Part shown: in pieces, positions 1 through 12,020 of the stretch
Layout of the letters: the number at the start of each line of letters is the position of its first letter
Position numbering within the stretch: position 1 is the first letter of the stretch
Source: Hippasteria phrygiana
Lineage: Eukaryota; Echinodermata; Asteroidea; Valvatida; Goniasteridae
Length of the DNA stretch: 64,000 nt
Direction: 5' to 3'
NCBI GenBank assembly: GCA_037893225.1
Contig: JAZGUH010000225.1
Span: 248,001-312,000 of the forward strand
Program-made: the position numbers and the translations under genes
The notes under the pieces: model-generated
Seen by the model: the letters and a program-made list of their open reading frames with translations, nothing else
The model's database searches: none
What the model was told of the DNA's origin: nothing

Positions 1-547
1 CATTTTACCCAGGGAGTCACAAATTAAATTTTACCTTAATCTTATACATTCATACACTCTACAAAAACGATGATTAATTAATGAAGCCCGACCGGTTCTA
101 AATTTTTTTTCTTACAATCTTGTGGTTTCCGCTTACTCCAACAGTCCAACCACAGCACAACATTACAACTGTGGTTTACATTCAATTTTGTTAATCCGCT
201 TACCAAATTAGGCTTGAGTGAATAGCCAACACTTTCCTGTGGGAAAGTGGCTATTGTCAAATATAGCACAGTGGTTGGACAATTGCCGGGTATGGTCTAC
301 CACAATTGATTTGAAAACCTTGACGGAACAGCCCGCAGGCCGAAAATTACACCACGCCACACCACAGAAAACTGCCATTTCCTTCGCTTCTGCCCAAAAA
401 ATGAATACAATAGTCAAGGTGGCAAAATCTTACTACAGGCAGGAGGTATTTCCAAGGAAAATGTGTTCACGCACAAAGCATTTGTGAAATTTTACGTCAG
501 AACCTCTGCCAGTGTACAACTCAAATACCAATGTAATGACACTGTAC

Positions 548-745
548 ATTTTCATGGAGCTACTCAGCAAAAAAATTTGCTCAGCACAAGAAGTCTTGTG
601 TTACCTGCCAAACCTCCATGTGATTTTCATACTAATCACACAGCTGAATACCAGTCACAAGCAATACACATAAATACATGAAAATTTGGTTAGTAATCCT
701 GTTTTTACCAATGCAGAATTGTCATGCTTTTTCATGAAATTTTGT
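548..745. repeat. MITE, CAATTTCATGGAGCTG family, diverged copy
   Basis: It starts with TTCATGGAGCTACTCAGC and ends with an inverted TTTTCATGAAATTTT. The interior (GCTCAGCACAAGAAGTCTTG, ACCTCCATGTGATTTTCA) aligns by eye with the copies near 8704 and 49928. The ends are decayed and no target duplication was found. Confidence 0.45.
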
Positions 746-1469
746 GCTTTTGTGGCACGAACAAAATGGGCTCAACCATGTCTCACACTGATGCTGTATC
801 AGGAGTACATGTACATGTAGTTTCTGAAAGTTATTCAATATTCATGTACATGTATGTACTGTATAAAATTAAATACTATTCAAATTTCATGAGAACTTTC
901 TCATGAGAAATACATGTACATATGTACATATACTGTACATTGTACACATACACTGTACATCTACACATGCACACAGTCGTACTTTCCCAATACTTCCGAG
1001 GACAATGCTTTGTGTTTCCTATTGTTCATTTAATATAACCCAACACATTTTTACTTGCGAGGACCAATTTCAACAAAAGACTTGACTTGCGAGGACTGAA
1101 AGGTTTCTTTGTATTTTCTTTCTCCTCTTGTCCTCGGAAGTATACATACAGAACCTGTACACATGAAAATGACCGACTGTACACAGGCATACACCCACTC
1201 CATGTTAGTCTTTTAAAAATTGACCTGGCAAACACGAAATGGGTTTGAAAATTGAGATTATATTTCCTGAAAGTACAGGTAATGAGATTTAATTTGATGT
1301 ATGTATTGCTTGTTGTTGTGGCATATTCCTAGTCTGAGCTACAACCTTTCAAAGATGCTTGAGTCCTGACCATACAATGTGTATGCAGAGCAAATTTGAA
1401 GCATGTGTAGACTAAAATTGAAATCACCCAATAGAAGGCTAAAAGCAACGCTATGTATAAAGGGTTACT

Positions 1470-1690
1470 ACATGTACATGGTGGTAGGGTTGGCATTGTC
1501 TGGCAACATTTTAAATTGCCAACCCTACCACCCTTACGGTTTTCCTGGGCCCAGATCTAAATAGAGGAAATTTTTTTTAACAGATTCCAGGGAAATTATC
1601 TCAATTTTCAGACCTATAGACCCAGGTGGGGTAACTTCCACCATCAGTGAGACCAATTCACCTCCCCTATTAAAACTATACTCTCAGTTC
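1470..1690. repeat. Dispersed repeat R1 with terminal hairpin
   Basis: It begins with a hairpin whose 16-bp arms are GGTGGTAGGGTTGGCA and its complement. A body with CCTTACGGTTTTCCTGGG and TTTTCAGACCTATAGACCCA follows. The same body recurs at about 46118-46320 (+), 42800-42925 (reverse) and in part at 43780-43860. Class unknown. Confidence 0.5.
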
Positions 1691-2878
1691 CAAAAAATAA
1701 TCAGCTATAAATCGAGTGACAGGTTGAGACACACAAGCTGTGGGAGAGGAAAGGATTTGGTTTTTTGATATATGTAGGTTGTGATAGTTATAATAGTAGG
1801 AGGGTTAAAAAGGGAGTTTTTCTGACGTAAAAATGTTCAAATCCCAAAATAAACTTTCCTCTTGGAATTCTATTTTTATTTTTGCTTGTAACTCGGAATG
1901 CCATCATGGTTCTGCTCATTTCAATGGGCCATATCGTATGTATTGTACACTTGCATGTACAATGTCCATTGCCCATGTAACATTGAAAACCCCTTCTTTT
2001 CAAAATGCCATGTGAGACTCTTCCACATGTATATGTGTATGTAAGTTATAGGTATCAGGTATAAAGTCATGTCACATTCGTGTCAACCATCATCGTTTTG
2101 ACATCAAACCACCGTCATCTAAACTCCAATAATCACTGGTTCATTTCAAAAGGGAAATGTGGGATTTTGCCCAAGCACCAAGCAAGAATGATATAGCGTT
2201 TCTGTGAACATGGAAGAGGTACATGTATACTGTGGCGGCTGTTTTTAATCTTGCCAACCCCTCCAGTCATTCTGGATTTTACTGCCACACGAGAGGAAAT
2301 GAACAGGATATGGGCCAATAAATCTGAGGACCCTAAAGCTGCAAGTACAACTCCCATTTGTGTCATTGTCTGCAAAAAGTATATAGTAAAGAAAAAAGAA
2401 TAAAACGAAGTTCCAAGCACAGGGTCTAAATGTATAAAAGTCCATTATAGTAGAAAAATCTCCTAAATTAAAGGGCATCCTCAATGTTAAAAGATTCCCC
2501 CTCCCCTCTCCCTCTCCCCCTCCCCACCACAACCACAACCACAACCACTACTAGTACTACTACTATTCACATTAATTTTTCAGATGGAATATTTTTCAGG
2601 GCACTTTTTTTATATTTAAATTTTTTTTTTGGGGGGGGGGGGGACCTTACACCCTGTTGGCAATTCGTGTGATGACATCCCCTCCACCTTCAAAATGGTC
2701 TAACACCCAAGAAAAATTCTACTTGTCAGGAATTTCAGAAAAACAGCACATTTTATATGGGCCATCAACATTATCACTACAGTCCACTTAGATTTTGGAG
2801 ACTTTTTTACCAAACAGTTCTAGGGCAAATGCAGTTTGTTGACAAATCGGCCACATCCAAGATACAGTGTCCCTTTAA

Positions 2879-3016
2879 CCCTAACGTCCAAGGCATTCAC
2901 TTGGGGTACAGTACACTGTACTACAAAATACTACTCAATTCTCATAGGCCAGTGTAGTAAAAGTACTGCATACTACAGTTTACTCAAGTATTTTGTAGTA
3001 TTCAGTGATGTTAGGG
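2879..3016. mobile_element. TTAA element, CCCTAAC-ended (copy A)
   Basis: A 138-bp insert lies between two TTAA tetranucleotides (2875-2878 and 3017-3020) and has inverted ends CCCTAACGTCC / GATGTTAGGG. Its core is built from ACTAC/GTAGT words. The same element in opposite orientation lies at 21001-21138. No coding capacity. The TTAA target is shared by piggyBac and Kolobok transposons. Confidence 0.75.
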
Positions 3017-3816
3017 TTAAAATAATTAGGTGGACACCAGTGTGCTTTTTTTTTATCAAAAGTGTTATTGGTTCAACTTCAGTTCTTCTTTGGCTCACAA
3101 CATTTCCAATGTATGTAGATTTATTTTTTCTTCCAGTGGTTGAGGTTTATTCATTATCATTAGTACTTTTTATTACAGGTAATTAAAACACAAAGACTAA
3201 AAGTCAACCACATATTTAAAAACAATACATCATTACAGACAACCAGTTTCACTACCTTCCTGTGGTTGGAACCCAACTTTCATTGTCAAGCTATTTGACT
3301 TCTGTGGCACCCAAACTAAATTTAAAAAACATCTTGTTTATTTTTAAACACACAAGCATAAAAACAGGAACTTCTTCCGGCTGATTGAGTTTGGTGTGTT
3401 GACTTGCCTGTGGGGGCGTGCTGGAATTGTGTTCGTGCAGTGTGCGTAGGCTGGCAGTGTCAAGCGTGACGTTGATTTCCCAGTAACCACTTCCACAGTT
3501 TGGGAGTTTTGGAGGCTTTGTTCTCAAAGGTTACCTTGGCTGGGAGGACATTCGTTCATTCATTTGAAGGTTTAAAATTAACCATGAGGAGGTCCACATT
3601 TTCATATCAGTACCTCGATTGACATCACTGGGGACAGCGCCCTCACATGTCAGGAAACAGTTAACAGTATGAACATTTTTGAACAAGTGAAAAAGAACTT
3701 GATTTCAAGTCAAAAAAGCAAATTCCTTCATGCTCACAAGGTTCAGAACCATTGATATCTGTGCAAAATATCTTTGAGAAGGATTCTCATTTCGTATGAC
3801 CTCTAAGGATTAGGAC

Positions 3817-4812
3817 TTGGACCGCGTTCCCACTCGAATTGGGAAAAGGTGATCAAGATCCGGCATTTTGGTGTGACCGTTGTCTAACCGCAACGAAACC
3901 GCAAGTCGCGTTCCCACTTATGCTTGATCCACCTTTTCGAACGGAAGTGTCGAGTCCGAAAGGTCACTGAGTTCGGTATTACGCAGGCGCTTGCTTGCTG
4001 AGCACGCGCTGTGTGGCTGCGTTGCATGCTGGGACGGGTCAAATACATGTGCGATGTTTTGATGTACGAAGTTTCAACATGGAGGAAGAAATCCAAATGC
4101 TTCTCGGTCTGATTTTGCCCATGGATGCGGAGAGCAGTCCAAACTTAATCGTAGTATTATAAGTACTGGCTCGAATCGGATCGTAAAACGTATTTTCTTC
4201 AAACTTTGTTACGGTTGTTGTTCTATGACACGCTGCAGTCTATACACTAACACGGAATTATTTGTGGATGGAAAAATAAGTAAAATTACACGAATGAAAA
4301 AGGTTTAGAAGCGGACGACTTTCCAGTACGGAACGAAAGGAATACACATGTATGCTGAATGGATGCATGCACGCTTGCATCGCGCGCGCGTGGTGACACA
4401 TTTTGTATACAGCCCATAGTTCAGTAGTTGTTTATTGTGCATGTCGTGCACGTGGGAAATTTTCACATGAGCTACACGCCTAAACGTATTTCTTCGTTCA
4501 TCAGACCGCAAACTTTTCGCGCCACTCGTGCACCAGCCGGATGTTGACAGGTCAAATTGCCGGATCAGATCCACCTTTTGCGTTCCCACTTGATCGTGAT
4601 CCACCAATTGCAGGATCTGATCCACCAATTGGGGGATCTGTATCCTGGTCTTTAGGTGGATCAAGAAAGGTGGATCAGATCCTTATAACGGTTAGCGTTC
4701 CCACTAACACAATTGCAGGATCTGATCCACCAATTGGGGGATCTGATCCGGCAATTTGGCAAAAGGTGGATCAGATCCCCCAATTGGTGGATCTAGTGGG
4801 AACGGGGTCTAG
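3817..4812. mobile_element. Non-autonomous DNA element with CCGCGTTCCCACT ends
   Basis: The left end (GGACCGCGTTCCCACT) is matched by an inverted right end (AGTGGGAACGGGGTC). The direct repeat AGGACT flanks the pair. The right half (about 4545-4797) is a run of GGATCTGATCCACCAATTG units in both orientations. Short related GGATCAGATC stretches occur near 57010-57110. No transposase frame was recognised. Confidence 0.55.
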
Positions 4813-4841
4813 GACTCCAGTCCACACAGTATACACCAGGA

Positions 4842-4863
4842 CCCCCCCCCCCCCCCCCCCCCC
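4842..4863 (+). repeat. Poly-C tract
   Basis: A homopolymer of 22 C residues. Other G/C homopolymers lie near 2630, 15030, 15220-15245, 15276-15297, 16046, 16148, 44425 and 53693. Such tracts are error-prone in assembly. Confidence 0.9.
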
Positions 4864-5012
4864 AAGGTCTTAGGGTGTGAGAATCCTCACTAGCCTCAGG
4901 AGAATCTGCAATCTGGTATCAGGCAAAGCATGTCCTTGACTGGAGAAGTTTACAATGTGCAAAATGAAAGGCCACTGGGGGGTACTCAAGAAAAAAAAGC
5001 AACCTGCATTAA

Positions 5013-5224
5013 CCCTAACAGCCCAAGCCTTTTTACTAGAATCCTTCCCTAACCACACAAACTCCAACACTGTGTAGTAAACCAATGGCACATTCTTTGT
5101 ACTTAGACAAAATCAGGGCATCAAGTCCCATGCAAAGTGATGGTGCCAAGGCTCTACAGTACCCAATCACACAAAATTCAACACAAAGGGGTGTTTGATT
5201 TTGGCAGGTTAGGGAAGGTTAGGG
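5013..5224. mobile_element. TTAA element, CCCTAAC-ended (copy B)
   Basis: 212 bp between TTAA (5009-5012) and TTAA (5225-5228), with ends CCCTAACAGCC / GGTTAGGG. It is nearly identical to the insert at 60683-60895, about 55 kb away, differing at only a few positions by eye. That implies recent activity. Non-coding. Confidence 0.8.
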
Positions 5225-5593
5225 TTAAAACATGTAAGGAGACAACACATTGCATTACACATACATTGTAATACACATGATGGACTTTAGAGCTGCACAC
5301 ATTCACACTGTAAAGCAGGTGCACTTTGATCAAACCATTCAACGTACATCATCCATCTGTACATTGTACAGGTCTGTAAAGTTCAATCCACGTCGCCTAC
5401 CCATGTGGACATACATGTACTTTCCAACAAATACGAGATTTCAAGTACATGTAGAGTGCAGTAAAATCAAAGACTTGCCCATCACAAACTGGTTTTCAAA
5501 TACCAGCAGGCTACAATTTGTTGACCCTACAGACAAGGGCAGTTTTCTGTGTTGGATTCTGCTTGACTAACTGCACAAATTGTAGAGTCAATA

Positions 5594-5936
5594 GCCGTGT
5601 TTCCATTGGACTTTTTATTTCGCGGCCTCGTGGAAACTTGCCGCGACATGCCTTCGCGTAATTCTACCGTGCGTTTCCATTTGGACTTGTATTTACTGCG
5701 ACAAGAATGTTTATTCGCCTTTGAGGCTGGCAGAATGTCACACATTGTGAGCCTGATGACTTTCTGCGGCCGCGCGGATATCTTCCACGACCGCTTTTGG
5801 CCTGGTTGTTTTACATCAAGGTCGCGGTAAGTTGACAGGGACGTTAGTTTACCTCGTGTCTCCATTGGACTTAATTTTGTTATTCTAAAGAAAAGTCGCG
5901 GTAGATTGACAAAAATAAGTCCAATGGAAAAACGGC
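5594..5936. mobile_element. MITE with GCCGTGTTTCCATTGGACTT ends
   Basis: The inverted ends GCCGTGTTTCCATTGGACTT and AAGTCCAATGGAAAAACGGC enclose about 340 bp. A shorter related copy is at 26857-27063, and a fragment lies near 39510. A 148-codon minus-strand open frame over this element follows the repeat and has no recognisable protein motif. Confidence 0.7.
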
Positions 5937-6358
5937 TAATGAGTGATGTGCACACATTACGTGTACGGTACACCCTTGGTCCTGTTTATCGGTGGGGAAA
6001 GGGATTACATCATATCTGGCCGTTTTAGTAAAACTTTGCACTGCATAGTACACATAATTGTAAAGTTTCCAACGTACCTATACATGTACATGTAGGTGCA
6101 TACATGTACATTCATCAAAATTTCAATAAAGAATCTCAGTCAAAGGCTAATTAAAACACCTGTTTTACTAGATCCACAATATGCATGTATAATGAAATGC
6201 AACGAACAAGATAAACAAAATCAATGAACATCTGTACCTAATACTGCTAGCGCTAACAAATTTTTCAGCAATATACACCCATGCATGACATACACTGTAC
6301 ATACATGTAAGCACCACTACAGATATAAAGTGAAGTAGGCCCTACATGTATGTATTAA

Positions 6359-6581
6359 CCACTTGCGTACAGATGACGCCATGGGGCGCAAAAAAAACAT
6401 TGCCACCAGGCCGGATGACGCCACTGGCCGCTGTTTGTGCAGTTTCAATCCATTGTTGGATTCTTGTTTATGATACGCTTGACTGTACAAACACATTGCA
6501 GCGGTTCGATTTGGCTGCCAGAACCGCCGTGACACCCTGACGTCTCCCGTAAAACACCCGTAAAATACCGTGCTCAAGGGG
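6359..6581 (-). mobile_element. TTAA MITE, CCCCTTGAGTACGG family (copy 1)
   Basis: Flanked by TTAA at 6355-6358 and 6582-6585. It carries the family core (GGATGACGCC, TTTCAATCCATTGTTGGAT, CCGCTGTTTGTGCAG). The left end is mutated to CCACTTGCGTACAG. TTAA-specific insertion suggests a piggyBac-type or Kolobok-type origin. Confidence 0.75.
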
Positions 6582-6838
6582 TTAAGCCTTTATTGGGATA
6601 CCTGTACATGTGGGTCAGAGCAATGGACCCAATACTTTCAACACAGAGGACTAGGGATTAAGGGGAAGTATGCAATGATTGTCAGGCTGTTATTCACACA
6701 AGGTCATTCAATGTAGACTAAACTGTGTCAATACTGGTTCACAACAAAAGCTGTCATCCACAGTTGAACATCACACACAATATGGACAAACTGTACACTA
6801 CATGTGTATGTACTGTCTATACAACTTTCACTACTTAA

Positions 6839-7053
6839 CCCCATGAGTACGGTATTTTACGGGAGACGTCGGGTTGCCGCGGCGGCTCTGGCAGCTAAGC
6901 GAACCGCTACAATGTGTTTGTGCAGTCAAGCGTAACATATACACAATATTCCAACAATGGATTGAAACTGCACAAACAGCGGCCAATGGCGTCATCCGGC
7001 CTGGTGGCACTGTTTTTGTTTGCGCCCTATGGCTGGTTTTCAACCCTGTGTCA
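6839..7053 (+). mobile_element. TTAA MITE, CCCCTTGAGTACGG family (copy 2)
   Basis: Begins after TTAA (6835-6838) with CCCCATGAGTACGGTATTTT and carries the full core up to GGCCTGGTGGCACTG. The right end has diverged, so its border is approximate. It lies about 160 bp downstream of the kindlin first exon on that gene's strand. Confidence 0.65.
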
Positions 7054-7212
7054 ACCCGAAGGTTTTACTCGTGTAAAAAGAGCCAGCGTCTAAGATACAT
7101 GCACACCACAAGAATAAGATGAGAAATTCAATCAAAAAAATCTTGCCCAGACGCAACAAATATGCAATGCCTCCTGCATTAGACCAAAAAGTAACATTTG
7201 ATAAAACCTTAC

Positions 7213-7369
7213 CCAGAGACTCAACAAGTTTGAGCATGACGCCGCCAATGTGGAGGTCTCCAGTGACTCGAATCTGCTGCTCCAGTTCGAGATTTGTCAC
7301 GTAGATGTTCAGCTCCCACGATCCGTCGGCATATTTGCCATCCGGCAACTTGTACTTGTGCGGATCCAT
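7213..7369 (-). CDS. fermt: Kindlin (fermitin) family protein, first coding exon
   Basis: Fifty-two codons plus one base, read on the minus strand from the ATG at 7369-7367. The motifs LPDGKYADGSWEL and HIGGVMLKLVE match the start of kindlins (F0 lobe of the FERM region). Kindlins are cytoplasmic focal-adhesion proteins that bind integrin beta tails and activate integrins with talin; that role comes from the family. The exon ends at a good donor (GGTAAGG, intron from 7212) in phase 1. The rest of the protein is outside the window on the left. The start is chosen because it aligns with kindlin N-termini. Which paralogue this corresponds to cannot be told. Confidence 0.9.
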
Positions 7370-8117
7370 CGTTCAAGTGGCTATTTGTATAGGGGGGGAA
7401 AAAACTAAATCGGCCCCGCAATAATCCGATAGATTCTTGGCTCGGTCCTTCTTGTTAGAAATCGAACAACCATTGACCTGTCACGACAGCAAGGAGTTTC
7501 TAGTGGCAGGATGTAAACGCCACTGCTCTGATTTTAAACTTCCTGTAGAATGAGAGAACGAAACAGGGAATTGCATGTGAAACTTTATTTTGGGGGCTGG
7601 ATCTGTCACTCCAGGAAGGATGTGTGTGACGTAGACAGGAAGCGAAACCAACCTTCTTTTTAAACGTGAATAAAATCACATCAAGTCTTATAAATGTACA
7701 TATGTGTAGTAGTGATATCAACGTCCCTTTTTTATTAAAAAAAAGGAAACAAAGAGACTTTTTCTTTTCTTTTTTCCTTCTACATTGTATTTTTAAGTGC
7801 CTGCCAGACAGTATTTTGCAAAATGGCCACCCGTAAAAAACAAAATGCAGCCTATAAAAAGGAAGTTGGTGGGAATGCTAATTTTTTTTACTTTGCCTAA
7901 TATATAGATATAAAATATCTACATGTAAAATAGCCTATGGAAACTTCTGGGGAAATGAAATCTGCTGATCTTTTCATGTACATTGTATGTCACAGAAAAG
8001 GGTTCTTTGTTGCTGTTTTTCTTTTCCAAGCAGGACTAGGGGTCAGATGAATGTGGGCAGACAAAGTTGTTCAGCAAGTCTTTGGATATTTTAGTCCAAG
8101 GGAAAGACCTCCTTTAA

Positions 8118-8256
8118 CTCTTCCGCTACGGCGCGCCGCTCACAGCGGCTCGCAAAAAAGCCTATTCCTGTCGGCAAGCCGCTCAGAGCGGCTCGTTGTA
8201 AACATTCTGTAAAACAGTTACGTCACAGCCCCCATTATAATACCGTAGTGAAAGAG
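8118..8256. mobile_element. TTAA MITE with CTCTTCCGCTACGG ends
   Basis: A 139-bp insert between TTAA 8114-8117 and TTAA 8257-8260. The inverted ends are CTCTTCCGCTACGG / CCGTAGTGAAAGAG. The interior has a GCCGCTC-AGAGCGGC inverted word. Same target preference as the CCCCTTGAGTACGG family, but a different sequence. Confidence 0.75.
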
Positions 8257-8374
8257 TTAATGAATAGACCAGAAACCTGCAGTGGGGATGCATGCTATCG
8301 GACAGGTTCCACTTAATTTTGTTCACAAAATCCCACAGCCGGACTATCCTTAAAAGGGCCCATTGGTGTGACCT

Positions 8375-8523
8375 GGGCCCGTATTTCACGCATTAGCGGG
8401 GAATTTTGGCTCCTGAGCATGCGTACATCCCGTAACTAAGGATTCTGTGCTTACAGGGTTAACGCAAAATGGTGATCGTAAGCGCGGAAAGCTGTGGTTA
8501 GCGGAGGCATGAAATTGGGCCCC
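8375..8523. repeat. MITE with GGGCCCAATTTCATG-type ends
   Basis: Inverted ends GGGCCCGTATTTCACG / GGCATGAAATTGGGCCC. It shares the inner word GCGTACATCCCGTAACTAAG with a longer copy at 17793-18042 and a fragment near 39853. No coding content. Confidence 0.6.
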
Positions 8524-8703
8524 GGTACCACAAATTGGATGGAAAATAACAAAATTTGCCAATTGAGATGATGGTATTTCTTGAATCTGATAAGTGTTGC
8601 TGTAGCTTACATGTATTTCTAGTCCACATTGCAGCCTTTTATGTTAACTTAGAGTCTTGTTTGAGAAAATAGTGAACTGCTGTTCATTTCAAAAGGCCAG
8701 GAA

Positions 8704-8930
8704 CCAATTTCATGGAGCTGTTAAAGCACAAAAATGTGCTTAGCATGAAAATGTCTTGCTTAGTAGAACAGGTTACCAGCCAGAAGTCCATGTGATTTTC
8801 ATGCTATTAAGCAAACAACAGCTAAATACCAGTCAAAAGCAATATTCCACACATGGAAATCTGGTTGGTAATCCAGTTTTTATCAAGGAAGCATTCATCA
8901 TGCTAAGCAAATTGTTTTGCTTATTGGCCA
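8704..8930. repeat. MITE, CCAATTTCATGGAGCTG family
   Basis: Starts with CCAATTTCATGGAGCTG, contains GGTTACCAGCCAGAAGTCCA and ends near GCTTATTGGCC. It matches the copies at 49928-50173, 548-745 and 62922-63100. Border approximate. Confidence 0.6.
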
Positions 8931-9478
8931 CAGATCACATTCCCTGTGGTATGGTCATACATGTACATATGTAGTACTCCCACAGTATTTGTGGTTTGGT
9001 CAATCCCCTCATTCCACAAATGCCAATAAAGTCTCAAGGCTGATGACAAATACTTTCATACTTTATACACCCAAGAAGATGACTTCATCAAAGCCTGGCA
9101 TTTGGTGGGATACAATATTACAAATCCAACACTTGATTTTAAAGATCCAATTGAATAATTAAGTGCACATAATACGGGCAATTTACAATACAATTTGTCA
9201 CGAAGAGGCCTTTTTTCACACTGTGCATTTGAAAAGGTTGACGCATCCGTCTGAACAGTATTTTCATGAAGCAAATAAAAACGAACTATCATATACATGT
9301 ACAACAACTTTTCAGTCCTTTAATTTAACAATTTTGCCAAGGTTATTGTTCATATCAACCAGGCTTCCAAAAGCCCTTCAATGTTACTACCCTGAAATAT
9401 CCTGAGAAATACCCTCACATGAACGAGGTGGTATTGGTAACTTGTCGACCGTGCAGTTTAAAAATGGCCTCTCCAGTG

Positions 9479-9700
9479 TAATAAGCCAGTTCGGTATCTC
9501 AAAGGTCAAAGGTTATTCGGGATAAAATTGCTGACGTAATGTCACACGATGTTACATGAACTCCCATTCTGATTGAATTTATCAAGTGCAACTTGTGCAA
9601 CCACATTTTACGTTCACACGCGCGCGTTAGGTCACGCGGGTCATTCGGGATAAAATGTCATTGTGCACATGTGCAGTTGAATTACCGAACTGGCTTATTA
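9479..9700. mobile_element. MITE with TAATAAGCCAGTTCGGTA ends
   Basis: An 18-bp inverted pair, TAATAAGCCAGTTCGGTA and TACCGAACTGGCTTATTA, encloses about 220 bp. Ending in TA is compatible with a Tc1/mariner-type TA target, but the terminal bases are part of the repeat, so this is not proven. An inner CATTCGGGATAAAAT word occurs twice. Confidence 0.65.
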
Positions 9701-10124
9701 TTGGATGCTGTATTGCCCCTATTAAACCAAATATTTGTTTACGTTGTACGTTTTACGTTATTTTACATTCAGAAGTTTTACGTATATATATCCCGTTTTA
9801 GCCAGAATTCTAAGAAATGGGAAATCTTTTTGTGATGCCTCACCCCCACACCGAAACATGATACAAATTCGGGTTGATTAAGTTTGTCCTCTGGCATATG
9901 TATGTGTAGTCAACATTGCTGTGTGGTGAGATCAGAACTTTGATCATAAGGGCAGACAGGTGCAGGGTGCTACACTGTACACATGTACATACATGTACAT
10001 GTATTAAGTTATCAGGGCTCAATTTCTGCACTAGCCTCCATACAAACTGGAACTGGAAACTGTTGGATAGTGAAATGTACTAACCAATGTAGGAGTGTGC
10101 ATTTATGGGAAGTGCAGGAAATCA

Positions 10125-10545
10125 GGTACCCGATTGAAAAACAATCAACATGGGTACCCGGGTACCTGATAAAGAAAGCCAATCCCAAAAATTTTATCTC
10201 GGAAATTGCTGTTTATATTGTTCGTAAAGGCTTGCACGTTAATATGACCACATCGGTGCATCAATGCAGCAAGATACAAGTGTGTACAGTGAGATCTATA
10301 CCTTTGCGGTGTAAATTGCATTTTTACAAGCACCATAAACATTAATCTGTTTTGTTTTTCCATGTACCTTGGTTTTCATTTTGAAATTTCCCCACAAATG
10401 ACATTCAAAAATGTTCTTTTTATTTTCTGAGAAATTACTAAGTAATATGTTAACTCGGTTACGGGTACTCGATTCCATAATCTGGAACTGGTTCCTGACA
10501 AATAGCGGTCAGATACTAAGGTACCCTGTTCGGATCCACAGCCCT
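10125..10545. repeat. Dispersed element with GGTACCCG-rich ends (copy 1)
   Basis: Starts with AGGTACCCGATTGAAAAA and ends with CTCGATTCCATAATCTGGAA...GGTACCCTG. Two other copies are at about 30975-31205 and 60385-60960; all share ATTTCTGAGAAATTACTAAG or its complement. The 60-kb copy carries a nested insertion. Confidence 0.6.
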
Positions 10546-11172
10546 AAACCACAGGGACTAGCAAGGAAAATATTTCTGTGCAAGGACTCAAGTGGGGATG
10601 ATCATTCTCATTACACAACCTCAATTATTGTTGGTTATCCTGGGCTCCATTAGTTTTGAAAATTATTTGAAGTAATGGTTTATTTTAAATTTTCCGTTTT
10701 GTTAGTATACATATGTACAAATGTACAGTTGCACATGACCACAATCTGTTAAAGTATAAGAAAGCTGTACACGTACACGTACATTTAACCAAAACCCCAA
10801 ACCCATTTCCACAGTAATAAGGCCAAAAAAATGATGTTGCCCTTAAATGGGAAAATCGGGAGTGTACATGTACATATGTAGGTCGGTCAGTCGATTTTGT
10901 TTTATATATATATATTTTTTTTTTTTTACCATCCATGAAAACAATTCTACAGTGTACATATGTACATGTCTTGTAACTCTGAAGTCAGGAGGCAAAAAGT
11001 ACATTAAGCTTATTTAAAAGTGAGATGGCGAAATGCACGATTGTGCCGTCGTAGCTGTATTTAAAGACAATGACTTTAAAAAGACCTGTTCATTTTGTAG
11101 GAGAAAAAGGTGAGATTTTGAACAAAAATGTAACAATTAAAAAAGAAAAACGTCTTTTGTGACTTTTTAGGT

Positions 11173-11547
11173 CAATTCGGTCGATTCACAACTCGGTGCG
11201 CCGCCAGCGGCAACCGGGAAAAAGGCCATATTACGCAGTGCATCATGGGAAAAAATCGACATCGCAAAACCGGAAGTGGGTATCTCCAATGCATCGACCA
11301 TACTTCTTACACCCCTTCTCCGCTAAATCTATCAACTCCTCTCTCTTCTTTCCTGCACAAGGTATTCCCCAATTAGTCAAAAATTGCTTTTTAAAACTCA
11401 TCCACTCGCATTCGCACCAAATCCATACTGCTGTACTGTTCACCAGCTAATACAACACGATAGACGCGATGTCGACACCAAAAGTGGGAAATTGGCCTTT
11501 CCCGGCTTGCCGCTGGCGGCGCACTGAGTCGTGAATCGACCGAATTG
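11173..11547. mobile_element. MITE with CAATTCGGTCGATTCAC ends
   Basis: Inverted arms of about 60 bp: CAATTCGGTCGATTCAC followed by a GCGCCGCCAGCGG block, mirrored by the block CGCTGGCGGCGC and then GTGAATCGACCGAATTG. About 375 bp in total. The arms match with few differences, so the element is fairly young. No transposase frame. Confidence 0.75.
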
Positions 11548-11978
11548 CAGAGGGCAACAAAACTATTTCTTTTTATTTGGCCTAAACAGGAGCCACATTC
11601 CCCTAGTGTACACATGTAGTGGTACATTTACTCATACATGTACATCTTTCATCTGAAAGTTCAACTTCAAGGACAACGCGAGCAATCTGTATTCATAATT
11701 ACACTGTACATGTACATGTACATGTATGTTCATGCTTTTTATATTAGGCAAAAAGAATAGTTCTGCTTCCGGTTACCCGACCTACCCTATTTTAACAGCC
11801 CGACCCAAAATTCTTTTTTTCAGATTTTTTTTTAATACTATTTTTGATAGTAACCTTTTATTATAATTATTACTACCACGCTGTTCGATATGACGATATT
11901 TCCCGATATTTGTTTTGTTTTTTTCATATCGAAAATCAATCGGCCCCTTAAACAAAAAACGAAATATCGGGGAATTCA

Positions 11979-12020
11979 ATATACCCATGGAGGAAGGGAT
12001 TCCTTCCTCCATGATATACC
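11979..12020. mobile_element. Micro-palindrome CATGGAGGAAGG (copy 1) with 7-bp target duplication
   Basis: A 28-bp perfect hairpin (11986-12013) with 12-bp arms CATGGAGGAAGG / CCTTCCTCCATG and a 4-bp loop. It is flanked directly by ATATACC on both sides (11979-11985 and 12014-12020). The duplication makes it an insertion, not a chance palindrome. Other copies are at 16184, 44216 and 56321. Confidence 0.8.

Larger units (their letters stand above)
1..7212. other. Kindlin intron 1 (partial), repeat-filled
   Basis: This stretch lies downstream, on the minus strand, of the kindlin first coding exon, so it is read as part of its first intron. No further kindlin exon was recognised: I looked for the conserved continuation of the F0 lobe and did not see it. 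It holds the repeats listed separately plus AT-rich and ACATGTAC-rich filler. The open frames here are short and lie in repeats. Confidence 0.6.

Noticed and set aside
5527..5973. 148-codon open frame (minus)
   Set aside because: It lies over a MITE with inverted ends and has no recognisable domain.
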